A stretch of DNA of 64,000 bases, taken from the NCBI GenBank assembly GCA_907165065.1, contig OU015528.1, positions 40,477,515-40,541,514 on the forward strand, read 5' to 3'. A model generated the notes under the pieces. The model saw only the letters and a program-made list of their open reading frames with translations. It did no database searches and had not been told where the DNA came from. This DNA is from Caprimulgus europaeus. Lineage: Eukaryota > Chordata > Aves > Caprimulgiformes > Caprimulgidae. Below are positions 1-12,732 of the stretch, one piece after another (position 1 is the first letter of the stretch; each line of letters opens with the position of its first letter). A program made the translations under genes and the position numbers.

Positions 1-2710
1 CTGACTCTTGTTTTCTCCAAACATTGAGATACACTGCATTAGATTGTGTACAATATCAAAACTTGCCTTAATAATGTAGTCTGAATTTTAAACAAATTAA
101 AAGTAGTCTTACTGATTATATAAAAAAAATGTTTTACAAAGTGTAAGCTACATGTTATGAAGTCTTCTCTGTATTAAAGAGTATATATGAAATTTTGAAG
201 ATTGAAGTCTAAGTAGACAAAAAAAAGACTGTAAATGCAGCTGAGTCATCTCTTCTATGAGGTTTCCAGGATGAGTCTGTTTATTAGATCAGAGCATAGG
301 AATAAGAATTTCTTGAATGCCAGAAACATGTCTTCCTAAATTTTACTAACTCTTCAGAGGATATTTATTGAACTGCGTTAGATGTTTTGGCCTCTCATAG
401 TAATAGTATTATAGGCTTCTCTGCTATCATGCTATTTTATTTTTAGAAACTTAATCTAACAAGAATCAAGGAAGCTTCACCAGAATAAAATTACAGTGAG
501 ATCTTGTTGGTCAGAATAATCCAAAATACATGTTTTACTTTAGTACTGAGAAGTACCAGAATATTATAATACATTTTCTATAATGTTGTTTTTGAATGAG
601 ATAATACAGGAGATTTTTTTTTCAGTGGGAATACTGAGAAAAATTATAAAGTGGAAATACTAGAATGTAGCGGTAGACAGGCATGTTGAGGAGAGAAACA
701 GAGAGAGATGAAGTGGGATCAGGAATCACAGAGTCACTGGCAGAAAGGCAGTTATTGGTGTAACACAAGTTCAACAAAGAGAAAGCCTTAAAAAAAGCAG
801 AAAAAGAAGTACAATTTGTAAAGTACTAGAAGATACCAGTGAAGGAAAAGTCAGAATTAGAAAAAAGTCAGAAACTGTCTCAGAAAAGTTGATACTTGGG
901 CAAGATGAGTCATTAACAATGTTAAAAGAGGCAGGAATAAAAAATAAAAAGCATGAAACTGAGCTGACAGAAAAAATAGACATTTATTTTGCTTAGGGCA
1001 CTTTACTTAACCTAAAGACATTTAGCATTCAAATGTAATGTGATGCATGACAGCAACAATAAAATAAAATGTCATTGACCCTCAGCTGACATAATCCAGT
1101 ATAGCTCTGTTGTAGGCAATATAACCTCTATGATTAATATTACATGACTATCAGGTGCATAAAATGAAAGCAGGAAAGTTCAGACTACTTGTTACAGTAT
1201 TCAAAAAATATGACTTTCTACTTTGCCTTCCTTACTTTCCCCAGTCCCCCTCACAGAGAAATGGTTAATTTGATTAAGTTGTTTAGTAACAACTCTCTTC
1301 AGCTCATTCAAATGTAACTTAATAAACAGAAAAAAAATTACTAGAATATGTATGAATCATGTACCAATCTAGATAGAAGATCTTTTTTTGGTGGTATTTA
1401 AAAATTCACCTTTTCTATTAATCCTTTTTAAGGGTAAAGTTTATTCAAATGTATTTCTAGAAGGGACACGTAGGTGTACTTTGTTTGAAAGATGACCTCA
1501 TCGAACACTAGTGTAAACTCTGCTGCCTGCTGCAAGCTGGATGATGGAAAAGAACAAAAAAAAAAATAATGGATTGTGATTAAGGAGGCCTTTGTAACAC
1601 AGAAATGTGTTCCTAAGAACATTTTATGCTTATGTCTCCCCAGCAAGTCATGAGTAGATGAGATATATTTCTAAAATTCCATAGACTATTCTTTCAGCTG
1701 CTTATATCTTGAAGACCCTGTTCAAAGATACTTGGTCACATATGCACTTATGTCAGTATTCTGCTCATAGATTTCTGATTTTTTTAAAAAAAATCTATTC
1801 TATTTTTCATTCAATTTTATCATATTCTAGAGCTGTTGTCATGTGTATATTTCTCAAAACAAAAATGCACTCACATCACAAGAAATTGGTTTTAAAAAAA
1901 ATCCAACAAACAACAAACAAACAAGTGAGTTTTGCCTCTTTTGAACCATGGCACGAGAAGAGTAGTAGGCAATCCTATCAAACACATAAAAAAGTCCAAA
2001 TTATGACTGCAAATCAAACTCATGTTCTTGGCCACTCAGTGAAGGGCTTTGGGATTCCTTAAAAGCTTAATGAAAATTTTCAAAATGTAAAGCTTTATTT
2101 TTTTCATTTCTACTGTAAATACATAAATAAGAATTGAATTGACCATTACAGAGTCTCCTTCCCTTAAACTGACTCTTTTTTGTAGAAAAAAAAAGAAGAA
2201 AAAAATTATCTCATTAATAAAAGAGCAGCCTTTGTGATACCATTTCATTAACCTTCCAATAATAGTGTCACAAGCTGAAGTTACAGGGATTTTCTTATTT
2301 GCAAACTTTTCATATTTAAGTACAAAATCAATCAGTCATAAAAAAAAATCATAAGAAGAGCAAATTCTTTCTTTTCAAATACCCTTGACTACAAGACATT
2401 AGCATGAGGGAGATTAATTTAGTGCACTTAAATTATTCACATTAGTTTCACTGAATAGACTGGATCCAATCTAAGAGAAAAGAAAACTTTCAATAGACTA
2501 GTGAGATAGAAAAAGAAGAATACATGTTGGAAGTATGGTGATAAAATTGAAGAATTCTAATAATTGTACCTGATAGAGGGCAGTCATTATGGATTTTCTG
2601 AGGTGCTAAGAAACTTCTTTTTGAATCAGTCAAAGCAACATATTGATGCTTAAAGCCTTGATATATCGTGGCAAAGACCCCAGATGAAGTCCAAAAGTAT
2701 GTTCACTTGA
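1..2710. other. AT-rich DNA, no gene recognised
   Basis: This stretch is strongly AT-rich, with short A and T runs. I see no mobile element border, no RNA gene and no coding exon I can defend. The longest open frame (117 codons, 1709-2062, plus) has low-complexity content and no family resemblance, so I read it as chance. Confidence 0.6.
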
Positions 2711-3100
2711 AATGAGGAAAGGCTGAGGGAGCGGTGTCTCTTTACCTTGGAGGAGACTGAGGGGTGACCTCATTAATGTTTATAAATATATAAAGAGTGA
2801 GTGTCACGAGGATGGATCTAGACTCTTCTCGATGACAACCAATGATAGGACAAGGGGCAATGGGTGTAAACTGGAACGCAGGAGGTTCCGCCTAAACTTC
2901 AGAAGAAACTTCTTTACAATAAGGGTGACAGAGCACTGGAACAGGCTGCCCAGGGAGGTTGTGGAGTCTCCTTCTCTGGAGACATTCAAAACCCGCCTGG
3001 ACGCTTTCCTGTCTGATCTCATGTAGGTGTTCCTGCTCTGGCAGGGGGATTGGACTAGATGATCTTTCAAGATCCCTTCCAATCCCTAACATTCTGTGTG
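2711..3100 (+). mobile_element. CR1 LINE 3' end, 5'-truncated
   Basis: The segment begins in the CR1 ORF2 text around 'atgaggaaaggctgagggag' and runs through the last part of ORF2 and the short 3' UTR. It ends in 'gatctttcaagatcccttccaat' followed by a single ATTCTGTG octamer. The 5' truncation at about 390 bp is typical of CR1, which uses the octamer tail instead of poly(A). An open frame at 2832-3026 still encodes the ORF2 C-terminus. The absence of a longer octamer array suggests a moderately old copy. Recognition is from memory of the CR1 consensus, not from a search. Confidence 0.93.
2832..3026 (+). pseudogene. CR1 ORF2 C-terminal fragment
   Basis: About 64 residues of the C-terminal end of the CR1 reverse transcriptase polyprotein remain open. 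The visible conserved words are [25 protein letters not shown] and [16 protein letters not shown]. In an intact CR1 these follow the reverse transcriptase domain. Endonuclease and polymerase regions are absent because the element is 5'-truncated, so no activity is possible. The short antisense frames over the same bases are shadows. Confidence 0.85.
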
Positions 3101-4105
3101 AAAAAAAATGTTAACTACAGCTACACATTGTTTCATTTCATGTCTGTTAACAGTAAACCTTATTTGTTAAAAAAGCTGAAATAAAAATATAATTATGTCA
3201 ATCATGCACACCACACATCACTGGGGTTAGACAGAGAAGTACATCTACATTTACATCTACACTTACATAAAAATAGAATAGCCATCTACTTTATATTATT
3301 TACCTGAACCTTCCACAACAGCTTTCAAATACAAGCACAAAACAGGATTCCATCAAGAACACATCTATGCTCTGGAATATATCTCACTGCAAGTTTTACT
3401 TTTTTGATTTTATTATAAAAACAAAATCAGATAACTATAAGGTTGCAAAAACCTTAATAATTTATACTGGGAAATGTAATATACAAAGGTAATTTGGTAT
3501 TTCTTCAAGGTTCTCTTAACTGTTTCAAAAAAATATATTGCCTTACTAGCCTGAAGTAGTCATTTAGCTATCTAACACTAGATCTGAATAACTGCATTTC
3601 AAATATTTTCAAGTATCATAGCTAGTAAAGTGACAAAAAGATTTTCACAGCTCCTTCATTGATCTGTCATATCACTACAGTTTTTTATATATGAAAAATA
3701 AAAATGCACTTTAATAATAATAAAAAAGTATATTCACTTTAATGTTGTTTTCTGGTCTCAAGAGTTATCAGTAAAAATGTCTGAAATAAAGAGAAAAAAA
3801 ATCACAAGACAAAAAGCTGGAAATTATGTCATTAATCATAATTATTAATTAAGACAAGTCATGTGTTACTACTGTTTAAGACTCTTCATGTATGCTTCCT
3901 TGTGAATGCTTCAAAATTTCTTCGTTTTCTAATAAATCATTTCTTTCATTAAGATAGTAATGTCTTCTACTAAAAATACATTCTTTTCTATCAAAAACCT
4001 ATAATATGAAAAATTGTGTGGTAACTCATTACACACTCACTCAGATGGGCACAAACAAGCATTTAAAATATCTTATTTCAATATATCTTTTTCTTTTTCT
4101 TTCAG

Positions 4106-4163
4106 AAGAACCAAATTAAAGAGATCACTTATTACACAATCATGAAAATTTGTAGGAGGATTG
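4106..4163 (+). other. Short exon-like segment with strong splice borders
   Basis: A long pyrimidine tract ending in TTTCTTTCAG precedes 58 bases that are open in one frame, and a GTAAGA donor follows directly. The reading is KNQIKEITYYTIMKICRRI plus one base. No family is recognised. Both borders fit splice consensus well, but AT-rich DNA gives such pairs by chance. It could be a non-coding RNA exon, a coding micro-exon or nothing. Confidence 0.15.
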
Positions 4164-6954
4164 GTAAGAAAAAAAAAAAAAGTACTATTTTTTAATCATT
4201 TCTACACTTATTAAGAGTCAATGTGCACATAAGTTCAAGCACATTTTGAAAAAAGAAAATATTGTCTTGATGGGCTGCATTGCAGGAGAGCAGAGGTTGT
4301 TGACCTGTTCTCAGACACCCTACTTAGGCAGATTGACTCTGGGTGTGAAGCACTGGTTCATACATGATGTAGAACTGTGCAGAAAACAGCAGTTTAACCC
4401 CTTTCTTTTCTTTCTAACAGACTCAAAATCCCTTCTATAAATAACCAGTTCCATTTCTTTATCAAGCACATAGCAACAGTAAAAATAAACCTTATACTAC
4501 CATGTGAGAAAAGTTGTATCGTGTTACATAGATATTTTAGCCTACTATTACAGGTGAGATTTTTGTTTTTTCTGAACAGACTTGGTCTGAAATATTCCTC
4601 CTCTAAACCACTGAAGGCCAATATAATAAGGAAATAAGAGAAATTTTAAAAATTAAGATAATATAAAATATAAATAAAATGTTTCAGAAATTACGAGGAG
4701 GTAAATTATTGCTGATTTAAACAAATCTCATTTATTCTCAGTGAAAAGTAAGGAAGAAGCCAAGCTGTTGCAAATTCCAAGTAATTTCATGTAAATTAAT
4801 ATGTAAATTATTTATATCCTTCTAGTTCCTGAAAAGTTGCTAGTGTGGCCTTTCATGATGTAAAAGTTGTGATCCATTGCACTAGATAAAGGGAGCAGAC
4901 AACAGTATAAGTGGAAGCGAGAAAGCTATTCAAGGAATTTAAACCAAAGAAATTATAGAAACAGCAGCCTCACAAATGTCCTCTAGATACACATACTTTT
5001 CATCAATTTCCTTGTTATGCTCCTTAGTTGTTTCTATAACACTCAAGTGATATTACTGTTAGGTATTAGCACTTCATTCCATAACTACGTTCAGGTCTTT
5101 GTACATACTTGTAGAAGTCTCTTATGCAGTAATCAGTTTGATTACTTTTATCATTCATTGTGTTAATGTATTTTGGCAAGACTCTGAGCATATAATGTTT
5201 ATCTCCTTCTCTAACAAATGGTGTTGTACCTTTTTCACCCAGACTAGAAAGCTGTTCCTGAATTATTTTTTGGCTGAATCAATTGTATTCCTTCCTTTTA
5301 CGTTCCTTTTTTAAAGACCTACATCAGAAAATTGTCTAAATGAAAAAAAAATCATACATGTATACATATATGCACACAAATATTCCCATACATATACATA
5401 TATTTCTGCTTCCTTCTTCCTTTTTATGCTTCTATATCATATTGTAACTCAATAAAAAGAATTTCTAACTGCAGTTTATCTCTCCTCAACCTACCCTCTT
5501 CTTTGTATATGTGCATGTAGGCACACATGCTTTCTCACACACCCATTTCCCATCTTCTGTTCATTTTGGCATCAGGAAGAAGATGTGAGTGAACTAGACC
5601 AGAAGAGAGGACAAGTGTGGAAATGTGAAGCTGGAATGAGGACTGTGAAGCGGACAACCACCAGAAAATTCACATAAATTGTGTTTCTTCCATAGTTTCA
5701 TGATAGAAAAAACAAGGAGTAACTACATATAAGTCCACACCTGAGGACTATGGATGTGGGAAATACATATGTCAGAAAATCCAAACCATGAGAAAAGAGT
5801 ATGGCTAAGAACAACCTGGGTGCATCTAGCTGGAGCTCCAATAATGAAGGAAAGTCAAAAGCTATGTGGAAAATACCAAGTAATATTGACACTGTGTATC
5901 CACAACAGGAGTTGACTAACAACAGCTGATGCGGAAGACCCCTCATCTAAGTATGTCTACTTTGAACTACAGTTAGACTGAGATCCTAACCTGAACATCC
6001 TCACTATATACATGGTTCAAAGTAGTAGGAAGGACAGCTACTCCACCAGTGTTTGTTTTCTGGACCGTGGGTCCCTTAATGACCTCCATCATGATGTTCA
6101 TTCTTTTAACACTTCTAAGGATATTTGTACTCATGTATGATTTTATATATGGAAGCAAACCTTAATTCTGTTTCCATACCTATTTGCAGCTTTTTTCTGC
6201 TTCTCCTCATGTATGTTATATCAGTGTTCCTGCTACCTGAACCTCCTCCTACCTCTGAGATCCCTCATTGTCAAAACAAACCTTCATTGTGTGTGCACGA
6301 AATTATGTGTGAGGAGATGGAGCATGAAATACTGACTTTGCTATTGTGGTTATGGCAGCTTCTATACAGTAGTAGCTAATATTTTAAAATCTGAATGGAG
6401 AAATAAGTTATCAGACAGCAAAACTAACAAAAAATAATAAAAAAAATAATTATGATGCTCTAATATTAGTCTGACCTATACACTTCTGGCAGCTGATTCA
6501 GGCTAATTCACTTTTTAGACCAAGCAGGCTTATGAAAATTCTGAACTAAAGAGTTAGATGAGGAATACATACAAGCAGTGTTTAGAAATTTTTGGACTTC
6601 AAAACACAAGGTGAGCTAGGCTCCATATAGCATACAATTACTGAATGTACTTTTCCAAAGTCTGATTTGTCATAAAAACTAGGTCTGTATAACTTTGATA
6701 AAATGTATCTTGGTTTAAAAGGGAGCACTTTAAAAATACTATACATAATACTTTTTCTTTTTATTGTTGCAAGCTGTATGTATGTGACATAAACAGATGA
6801 ATTAAAATGGATTTAAACCTGCACTGGAAAGTCTAAATAACATGATTAAAATATAGACAAACTCCTTCTTACAATGAATAATAGTAATTACCCTGTAGGT
6901 ATGAATTACCTTAAAGAAATTGAATTTTTATCATCATACTTCAACTGTTGTTTT

Positions 6955-7015
6955 GTGGTTTGTTTAGGTTTTTGGTGGGTTTTGTTTGTTTGGTTGGTTG
7001 GTTGGTTGTTTTTTT
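6955..7015. repeat. G/T-rich simple repeat with (GGTT)n core
   Basis: A run of GGTT units (about 6990-7008) sits inside a wider T-rich, G-containing tract ending in a T8 run. Coordinates are approximate. Confidence 0.8.
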
Positions 7016-7803
7016 TCTGCTGAGGCCATTTGATTATTGACAATGCAGAAACTGAATTTGCATATGCCTGGGAGAGATCTGAGGTTTTTTTCTATATGAA
7101 AAACAAATCATTGCTTATTTCTATATAAGCAGTATTTCACCTTTTTCAACAATTCTTCATATGCTAGTAATTAATATTTTTAAAAATATTCTTTTTTCCT
7201 GTTACTTCTTTTCCTGTTACATATAGGTTACATACAGAGACCCTTAAAAGACTGACTGTATTAGTGCTGGTAAAAAGTTAGGGAATGAAATTCAAAGATG
7301 GTTTTATAGAATCAAGACTGAATGTAAACATTCTAAGGAGATTCAGATATCTAATAGAAGAAAGTGCAACAGTTTGTTCTTCACATCCTGTCAGCCCAAG
7401 TGGGTAATCAAGTCTAAACAGAAAATGTGTATTTAAAAAAAAAAGTATTTATTTCCACCTGGCTGGGCATTTCCACTCCAGCAAGGCATATTGTTGGAAA
7501 CATCTTATACAAGTTGCTTAAAACAGGAAACCTGCTCGCCATGCCTTGTTTTTTCATGTGTGTAAATCAAGTTTTATTCCGGAAAGATTAGTATCGTTAT
7601 TTCATTAAAGGATATCAACTCAAGAGTGTCAAGATATCCAACTGGTTTGCAAAGTATAGAAGCCTACTGTCATTTAACTGTGTGTATGAACCTACAGGTT
7701 CATCTCTCTCCCAAAAGATTTAGAAACAAGTAAGTTTAGGGGAGAAAAGAAATACACTTGGTTGGCAGCAAAGTATGAAACTGTATGGCTATGTTCCTTT
7801 TAG

Positions 7804-8650
7804 AGAATCATAGAATCATAGAAAGGTTTGGGTTGAAAGGGACCTTAAAGATCATCTAGCTCCAACCCCCCTGTCATGAGCAGGGACATCTTCCACTGGA
7901 TCAGGTTGCCCAAAGCCTCATCCAGCCTGGCCTCAAACACACCCAGGGAGGGGGCATCCACAACTTCTCTGGGCAACTTGTTCCAGTTTCTCACCACCCT
8001 CACAGTAAAGAATTTCTTTCTAATATCTAATCTAAACCTACCCTCTTCCAGTTTAGAGCCATTTCCTCTTGTTCTGTCACTAACTGCCCTTGTAAAAAGT
8101 CCCTCCCCAGCTTTCTTGTAGGCCCCTTCAGGTACTGGAAGGCCGCTATAAGATCTCCCTGGAGCCATCTCTTTTCCAGGCTGAAAAGCCCCATCTCTCT
8201 CAGCCTATCCTCATAGGAAAGGTGCTTAGTCCCTTGGATCATCCTCGTGGCCCTCCTCTGGACTTGTTCTAAGAGGTCCATGTCTCTCTTGTGTTGGGGG
8301 CTCCAGAACTGGACACAGTACTCCAGGTGGGGCCTTATGAGAGCGGAGTACAGGGGGAGAATCACCTCCCTCAACCTGCTGGCCATGCTTCTCTTGATGC
8401 AGCCCAGGATACAGTTGGCTTTCTGGGCTGCAAGTGCACATTGCCAGCTCATGTTGAGCTTCTCATCTACCACCACTCTCAAGTCCTTCTCTTCAGAGAT
8501 GGCCTCAATCCACTCATTGCTCAGCCTGTATTTGTGCTTGGGGTTGCCCCGACCCAGATGCAGGACCTTGTACTTGGCCTTGTTGAACTTTATGAGGTTT
8601 GCACAGGCCCACCTCTCAAGCCTGTCAAGGTCCCTCTGGATGGGACTCCA
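7804..8650 (-). mobile_element. CR1 LINE, 5'-truncated, copy A of a similar pair
   Basis: On the minus strand the element runs from the C-terminal third of ORF2 (near 8650) to the 3' end at 7804, where two ATTCTATG-type octamers survive (seen as 'gaatcatagaatcatag' on plus). The 3' UTR words 'ggttggagctagatgatctttaaggtccc' are split by only small changes from the usual CR1 text. It is truncated at its 5' end inside ORF2. It resembles the copy at 20140-21370, and bases 8230-8478 are identical to 20558-20806 although the flanks differ clearly. Confidence 0.95.
7845..8482 (-). pseudogene. CR1 ORF2 C-terminal region, frame-disrupted
   Basis: Two overlapping open frames (8482-8027 and 8168-7845, minus) together cover the ORF2 C-terminus. 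The first carries [43 protein letters not shown]-like and [17 protein letters not shown] text. The second carries [18 protein letters not shown] and [18 protein letters not shown]. The change of frame falls in the region of their overlap, so the copy is broken. The polymerase active site lies upstream of the truncation and is absent. It is a dead LINE remnant. Confidence 0.85.
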
Positions 8651-10185
8651 AAAAGAAGGTAATCTGTGAAAATTCAGAGAAAAGTGTATCTGATATAATC
8701 TGAGACATGGGATACATAGAAAGGCAGGATCCCTGATGAGGTATGTGTCAGAAAATAATTTGTCATTAATTAGATGGCTTCAACAGAATAAGAGCCCTTA
8801 TATATTTAAATCCAGTGTGAATAGATCTAGTGCTTTTCCTAGTTTTTTTTCCATATCTTTTATAAATGTTTTAGTTTATTGTATATTTTTATGTTGGAAG
8901 TATTCTTACACTGTTATCTTAATTTAGCTCGTTAAATGTGAATTACAGTCTAATAAAAAAGTATTCCTTTCTTGAAAGTGTGTTCATACCTGTAGCTCAG
9001 CTACTTAAAGATTAACAGATTTCACATAGATTTGTCAGTGTGGAGAGGGTGAAACACTCTGTACCTACCTAAGATGCCCAAAGTGATTTGTGGGGAAGTA
9101 TCAAAGATATCAGAGAAGGAAAATTCTCTGACAGGGGCAGGTTATAATCAGGAGATGACCTATGGTGTACGTCATTACAAGGGGAAGAAGGAGATCTGAA
9201 GATGTTATCTTTTAGATGACTGTGAAGTAGCAAAATAAGTGATTACGTTAATGCTGTGAAAAAGAGGCCTAATCTTCCAGTACATGCCAAACATGTATGA
9301 GAACCTTTAATATTTATCAAGTCAGAACCATAAAAAATCAAAATGCAGTATTTACTGCTATTATTAATTTGGGTATGAAGTGCATGTCAGAAGCCTAAAA
9401 CAAATTAATCAGTATAAAAGTCCAGTGAGGTAAAAATTCTAATAATTAAGGTGCTTTATAAGTTTTTAAACATTAGTAGTTTCCTACTGAGACAAGATGT
9501 CCTGCATCAGTGGAAAAGAAATCTGAATAGTAAGAAGTGACTTAGAACCTTCCTGATGTCAAACTTCTAGCTATCACAGCCATATGTTGAAAGAAATGAG
9601 AGAAATACTGTATAAACCTATAAGAATTTAGATGACATTTTATAGAACAGGTTATCTATAGTAGCATTATCAGAAATACTTGCAGGACATATGGGGCATC
9701 AGAGGGAGACAAAGTGGGACAGACTCTCAAAGAATAATTCAAACACTGTATGAATGAAGAATTCAGATTTATTAGCAGTACGCAACACATATGGGATAGA
9801 GGGCATCCATCTAAACAGAATGGAATAGAAATACAAATTGCTGGTTAGAGTAAAAAACATATGTTCCTAAATTTCAGACAAAACCAATAAGAAGCAGTCT
9901 CCATAATGTCCCATTATATGGGACATATAACAAAAAATATGATCAAACATAGATTTATTTAAACACAATACTGGAAGTCTGCTGGAGAAAAAAACCAAAC
10001 CAAACCAAAACATAAAACTGAAAATCTAGTTCTGAGACCACTGACTAATGTGTTTATGTTAGATTAGCTCTGTCAGTGCAAAAGTAATGCTGTGTATTAA
10101 GGAAAGCTTATACGTAAAAATTGATTGCTTCCAGGGTGACTTTTTTCAGACAGCCAAAAAGACAGTAAGTAGCTCAAGAGCAAAT
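8651..10185. other. AT-rich DNA, nothing recognised
   Basis: No element border, RNA gene or credible exon was seen. The open frame at 8736-8927 is T-rich and looks like chance. Confidence 0.55.
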
Positions 10186-10663
10186 CATGCCTCACTAATG
10201 TAGTGGCCTTCTACAATGGAGTGACTGTGTTGGTGGACAAGGGAAGAGTAACTGATATCATCTACCTAGACTTCTTTCTGTAAGACCTTTGGTGTGATCA
10301 CCCACAATATTCTTGCCTCTAAATTGAAGAGATATGCATTTGATGGATAGACTGTTAAAGGGAAAAAGAATTGGTCAGATGGTAACATCCAAAGAGTTAC
10401 AATCAATGGCTTATTGTCCAAATGGAAACCAGTAACGAGTGGTGCCCCTCAAGGATCTATACGTGGACCAATAATACTTAATACCTTCATCAGTGGCATA
10501 GATAATAGAATTCATTGCATCCTCAGCAAGCTTGCAGATGACACCAAGCTGAGTAGTGCAGTTGATATGCTTGAAGGAAAAGTTGTCAATCAAAGGGACC
10601 TTGACAGGCTTGAGCAGTGAGCCCATGTGAACTGTATGAAGTTCAAGGCCAAGTGCAAGGTTC
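10186..10663 (+). mobile_element. CR1 LINE internal fragment (reverse transcriptase region)
   Basis: This is an internal piece of CR1 ORF2, from the sequence equivalent to 'caaatcctgcctgaccaa' to 'ggccaagtgcaaggt'. It lacks both the 5' half and the 3' UTR with its octamer tail. A CR1 copy that lacks its 3' end must have been broken after insertion by deletion or rearrangement. Divergence from the usual CR1 text is visibly higher than in the copies at 7.8 and 20.1 kb. Confidence 0.9.
10414..10620 (+). pseudogene. CR1 reverse transcriptase fragment with ADD box
   Basis: The 68-codon frame carries the CR1 polymerase words GAPQGS, LNTFISG and LADDTKLS. The last corresponds to the catalytic F/Y-A-D-D box, with both aspartates still present. 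Upstream, the frame equivalent to 'VYLDFCKAFDTVPHN' (about 10256-10310) is recognisable but disrupted. The fragment is too short to be active. The antisense frame at 10411-10665 is a shadow. Confidence 0.85.
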
Positions 10664-12732
10664 AATTGACCTCAGTACCAGTTTTGAATAGATTAGAATT
10701 TATGACATTGTACTATTATTATTCAAGGCAAACATTCAGTAATATGTTCGTTTCTTTAATGATTTCCTTCTCACTGTGGACAATTTAGAAAATCTCTCTG
10801 ATTACTTAATTATTTTCAGCACAAGTTTTGTACCAGATACATTCTCCCAACAGTTTTATTCTATGTTAGATACAGCTCTGGTAGGAAGAGTTGTAAGATT
10901 TGATCTACAATATTCTACTCTTCTATCTTTATGTATCTTTATGCCAACAAATTGGAAATGATTGCTAAAACCAAGCCATGTAATTAGACAGCATAACATC
11001 TAACATACTCTTTTTGTCAGCTTGACAGAAAGGGAATTTCAGTAAATGATATATTAGACTGTGAAAAACTCTTTCAAGCAAGCCTGTTAATGATGATAAA
11101 TAAAGAATTTGTACAAAACCAAATAATTAATCATTTGGAAGCTTTCAATTGAAGTTACTATTAAAGCATCAAGAACTACAAATACATACACAAACAAATC
11201 CTTTGTGAATATTCCACCTCAGGTTAGCACATTTTCTTGCAAATCCATCTGTAGTTAAATTATTTCATATAATTTCTTATTCAATAAAATGGTATATTTA
11301 TTTAAATAAAGGAACAATCAACAGTCATTCATAGTGACAAGAATCAGTTAAAGAAAAAATACGTCGTAGTATGTGAAAATTTAAAATTGCATTTTATTTT
11401 CATATAATAGGTACTGATTTATTTACTTTAAAGCCACAGCATTTTTTGTTTCTGCTACAGGAACAAAGCAGATTGCAATATTCTGGCATAAACAGATGGA
11501 TTTGCAAAACATGTTTTGGAAATACAGGGGAATGATAAGCAAACATTAATATTGCAGCTTGTAAAAAATGTGAAATGTCAAATGCTTAGGAAAAATTGTC
11601 CCAGTAAACACTATTTCAAGTCACAATTTCTTAGTATGCAGGCAACTAGGTGGATCAATGTCTCAGTACAACAGAGGATGGTGTACATTGGTGTTTTCAG
11701 CTATCTTTTTTTTTTTTTCTTGGGTCCCTCAAATTATCCCCTGTTTGTGCTATGAGCCATGGCTAGAAGCATAAAAGTAGGGAAAAAATGGTTTAGCATT
11801 TTTTTTTTTTACTCTGTAGACACAGAGCAGTTCAGATCTCACCTCAGACAGGAAGAAAATCTTTTGGACATTTACTTTCAGTATAAAACACATGAAATAA
11901 CAAAAAAGGTAACCAAAGTGTGCGTCACAATAAAATGTGGAAGTCTCTTGTTATGTGTAACATGAAATAGATATGAATCTCAAACAGTCTGGAATCAGCT
12001 TGTTCTGAATTATTCCATACTCTTTTTGGCAGATTATTCATGCTCCAAAAGGTGTCATAGCATAAATTAATGTAGGTCACATACATCATCTGAAGGTAAA
12101 ATTATTTTTTGCCTTATAGACCAAGATTTTTGCTTTTTTTTTTTTTTTTTTCCTTTGCAATTCACTTGAACAATAAGCATAAAAAAATGCTTAAGTGAGA
12201 AGATTAAAGAGGTCCTGTGGTCTTTGATTCAATAATGGATGAGTGATTTAGTGGAAGGTGGTATTAAACCAAAATGATCTTCAATTTTGTGACAATATCA
12301 GGTTTTTTAGCAAAATAAACTACAAGATTATTCTAATTATTGCAATTTTAAGTTAGATCAAATGTAAACACCTTGTCAGGTGAGGATAGTATCGCTAGCA
12401 TATCATTGACTGCTTGCAGTTTTAGATTATTTTTCTTTTGCAAGACACTTTAAAAAAAGAGAAATGACAGAGGTGGTGTTTTTCCAAAGTGAATGTATGG
12501 GAAGTCAAGAACAGGAAGGACATGATGGGTAAATTAATCAGTTTTATTATATCACAGCAAGAATTGTAACAAAAACTATAATGAAAGCACTTAGAAGAGA
12601 GCATTGGTCATGGACATTGAGGTTTTCTTTGGACTTGTAGAGACTGATGAAGGAGAAACTGAACATTAGGTCCTTATTTTTCTCCAAAGCAAGAAATTCT
12701 GTGATAAAACACTTGGTAAACATTGCTGAAAA
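10664..12732. other. AT-rich DNA with T-runs
   Basis: No recognised mobile element or exon. It contains T-rich runs at 11708-11720 and 12134-12151. Open frames here (11516-11755, 11759-11965 plus; 12422-12604 minus) are short and without family resemblance. Confidence 0.55.

Larger units (their letters stand above)
3101..7803. other. Mostly unannotated AT-rich DNA
   Basis: No recognised mobile element. Three things stand out and are discussed separately: a short exon-like segment at 4106-4163, a patch richer in G and C at about 5560-6140, and a G/T-rich simple repeat at 6955-7015. The remaining open frames are short and of low complexity. Confidence 0.5.

Noticed and set aside
1709-2062. 117-codon plus frame in AT-rich DNA
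   Set aside because: No recognisable family, no convincing splice borders, and composition matches the background.
8226-8441. 71-codon minus frame with an identical twin at 20554-20769
   Set aside because: It is an out-of-frame shadow of CR1 ORF2. The exact identity only reflects the identical 249-bp DNA block.
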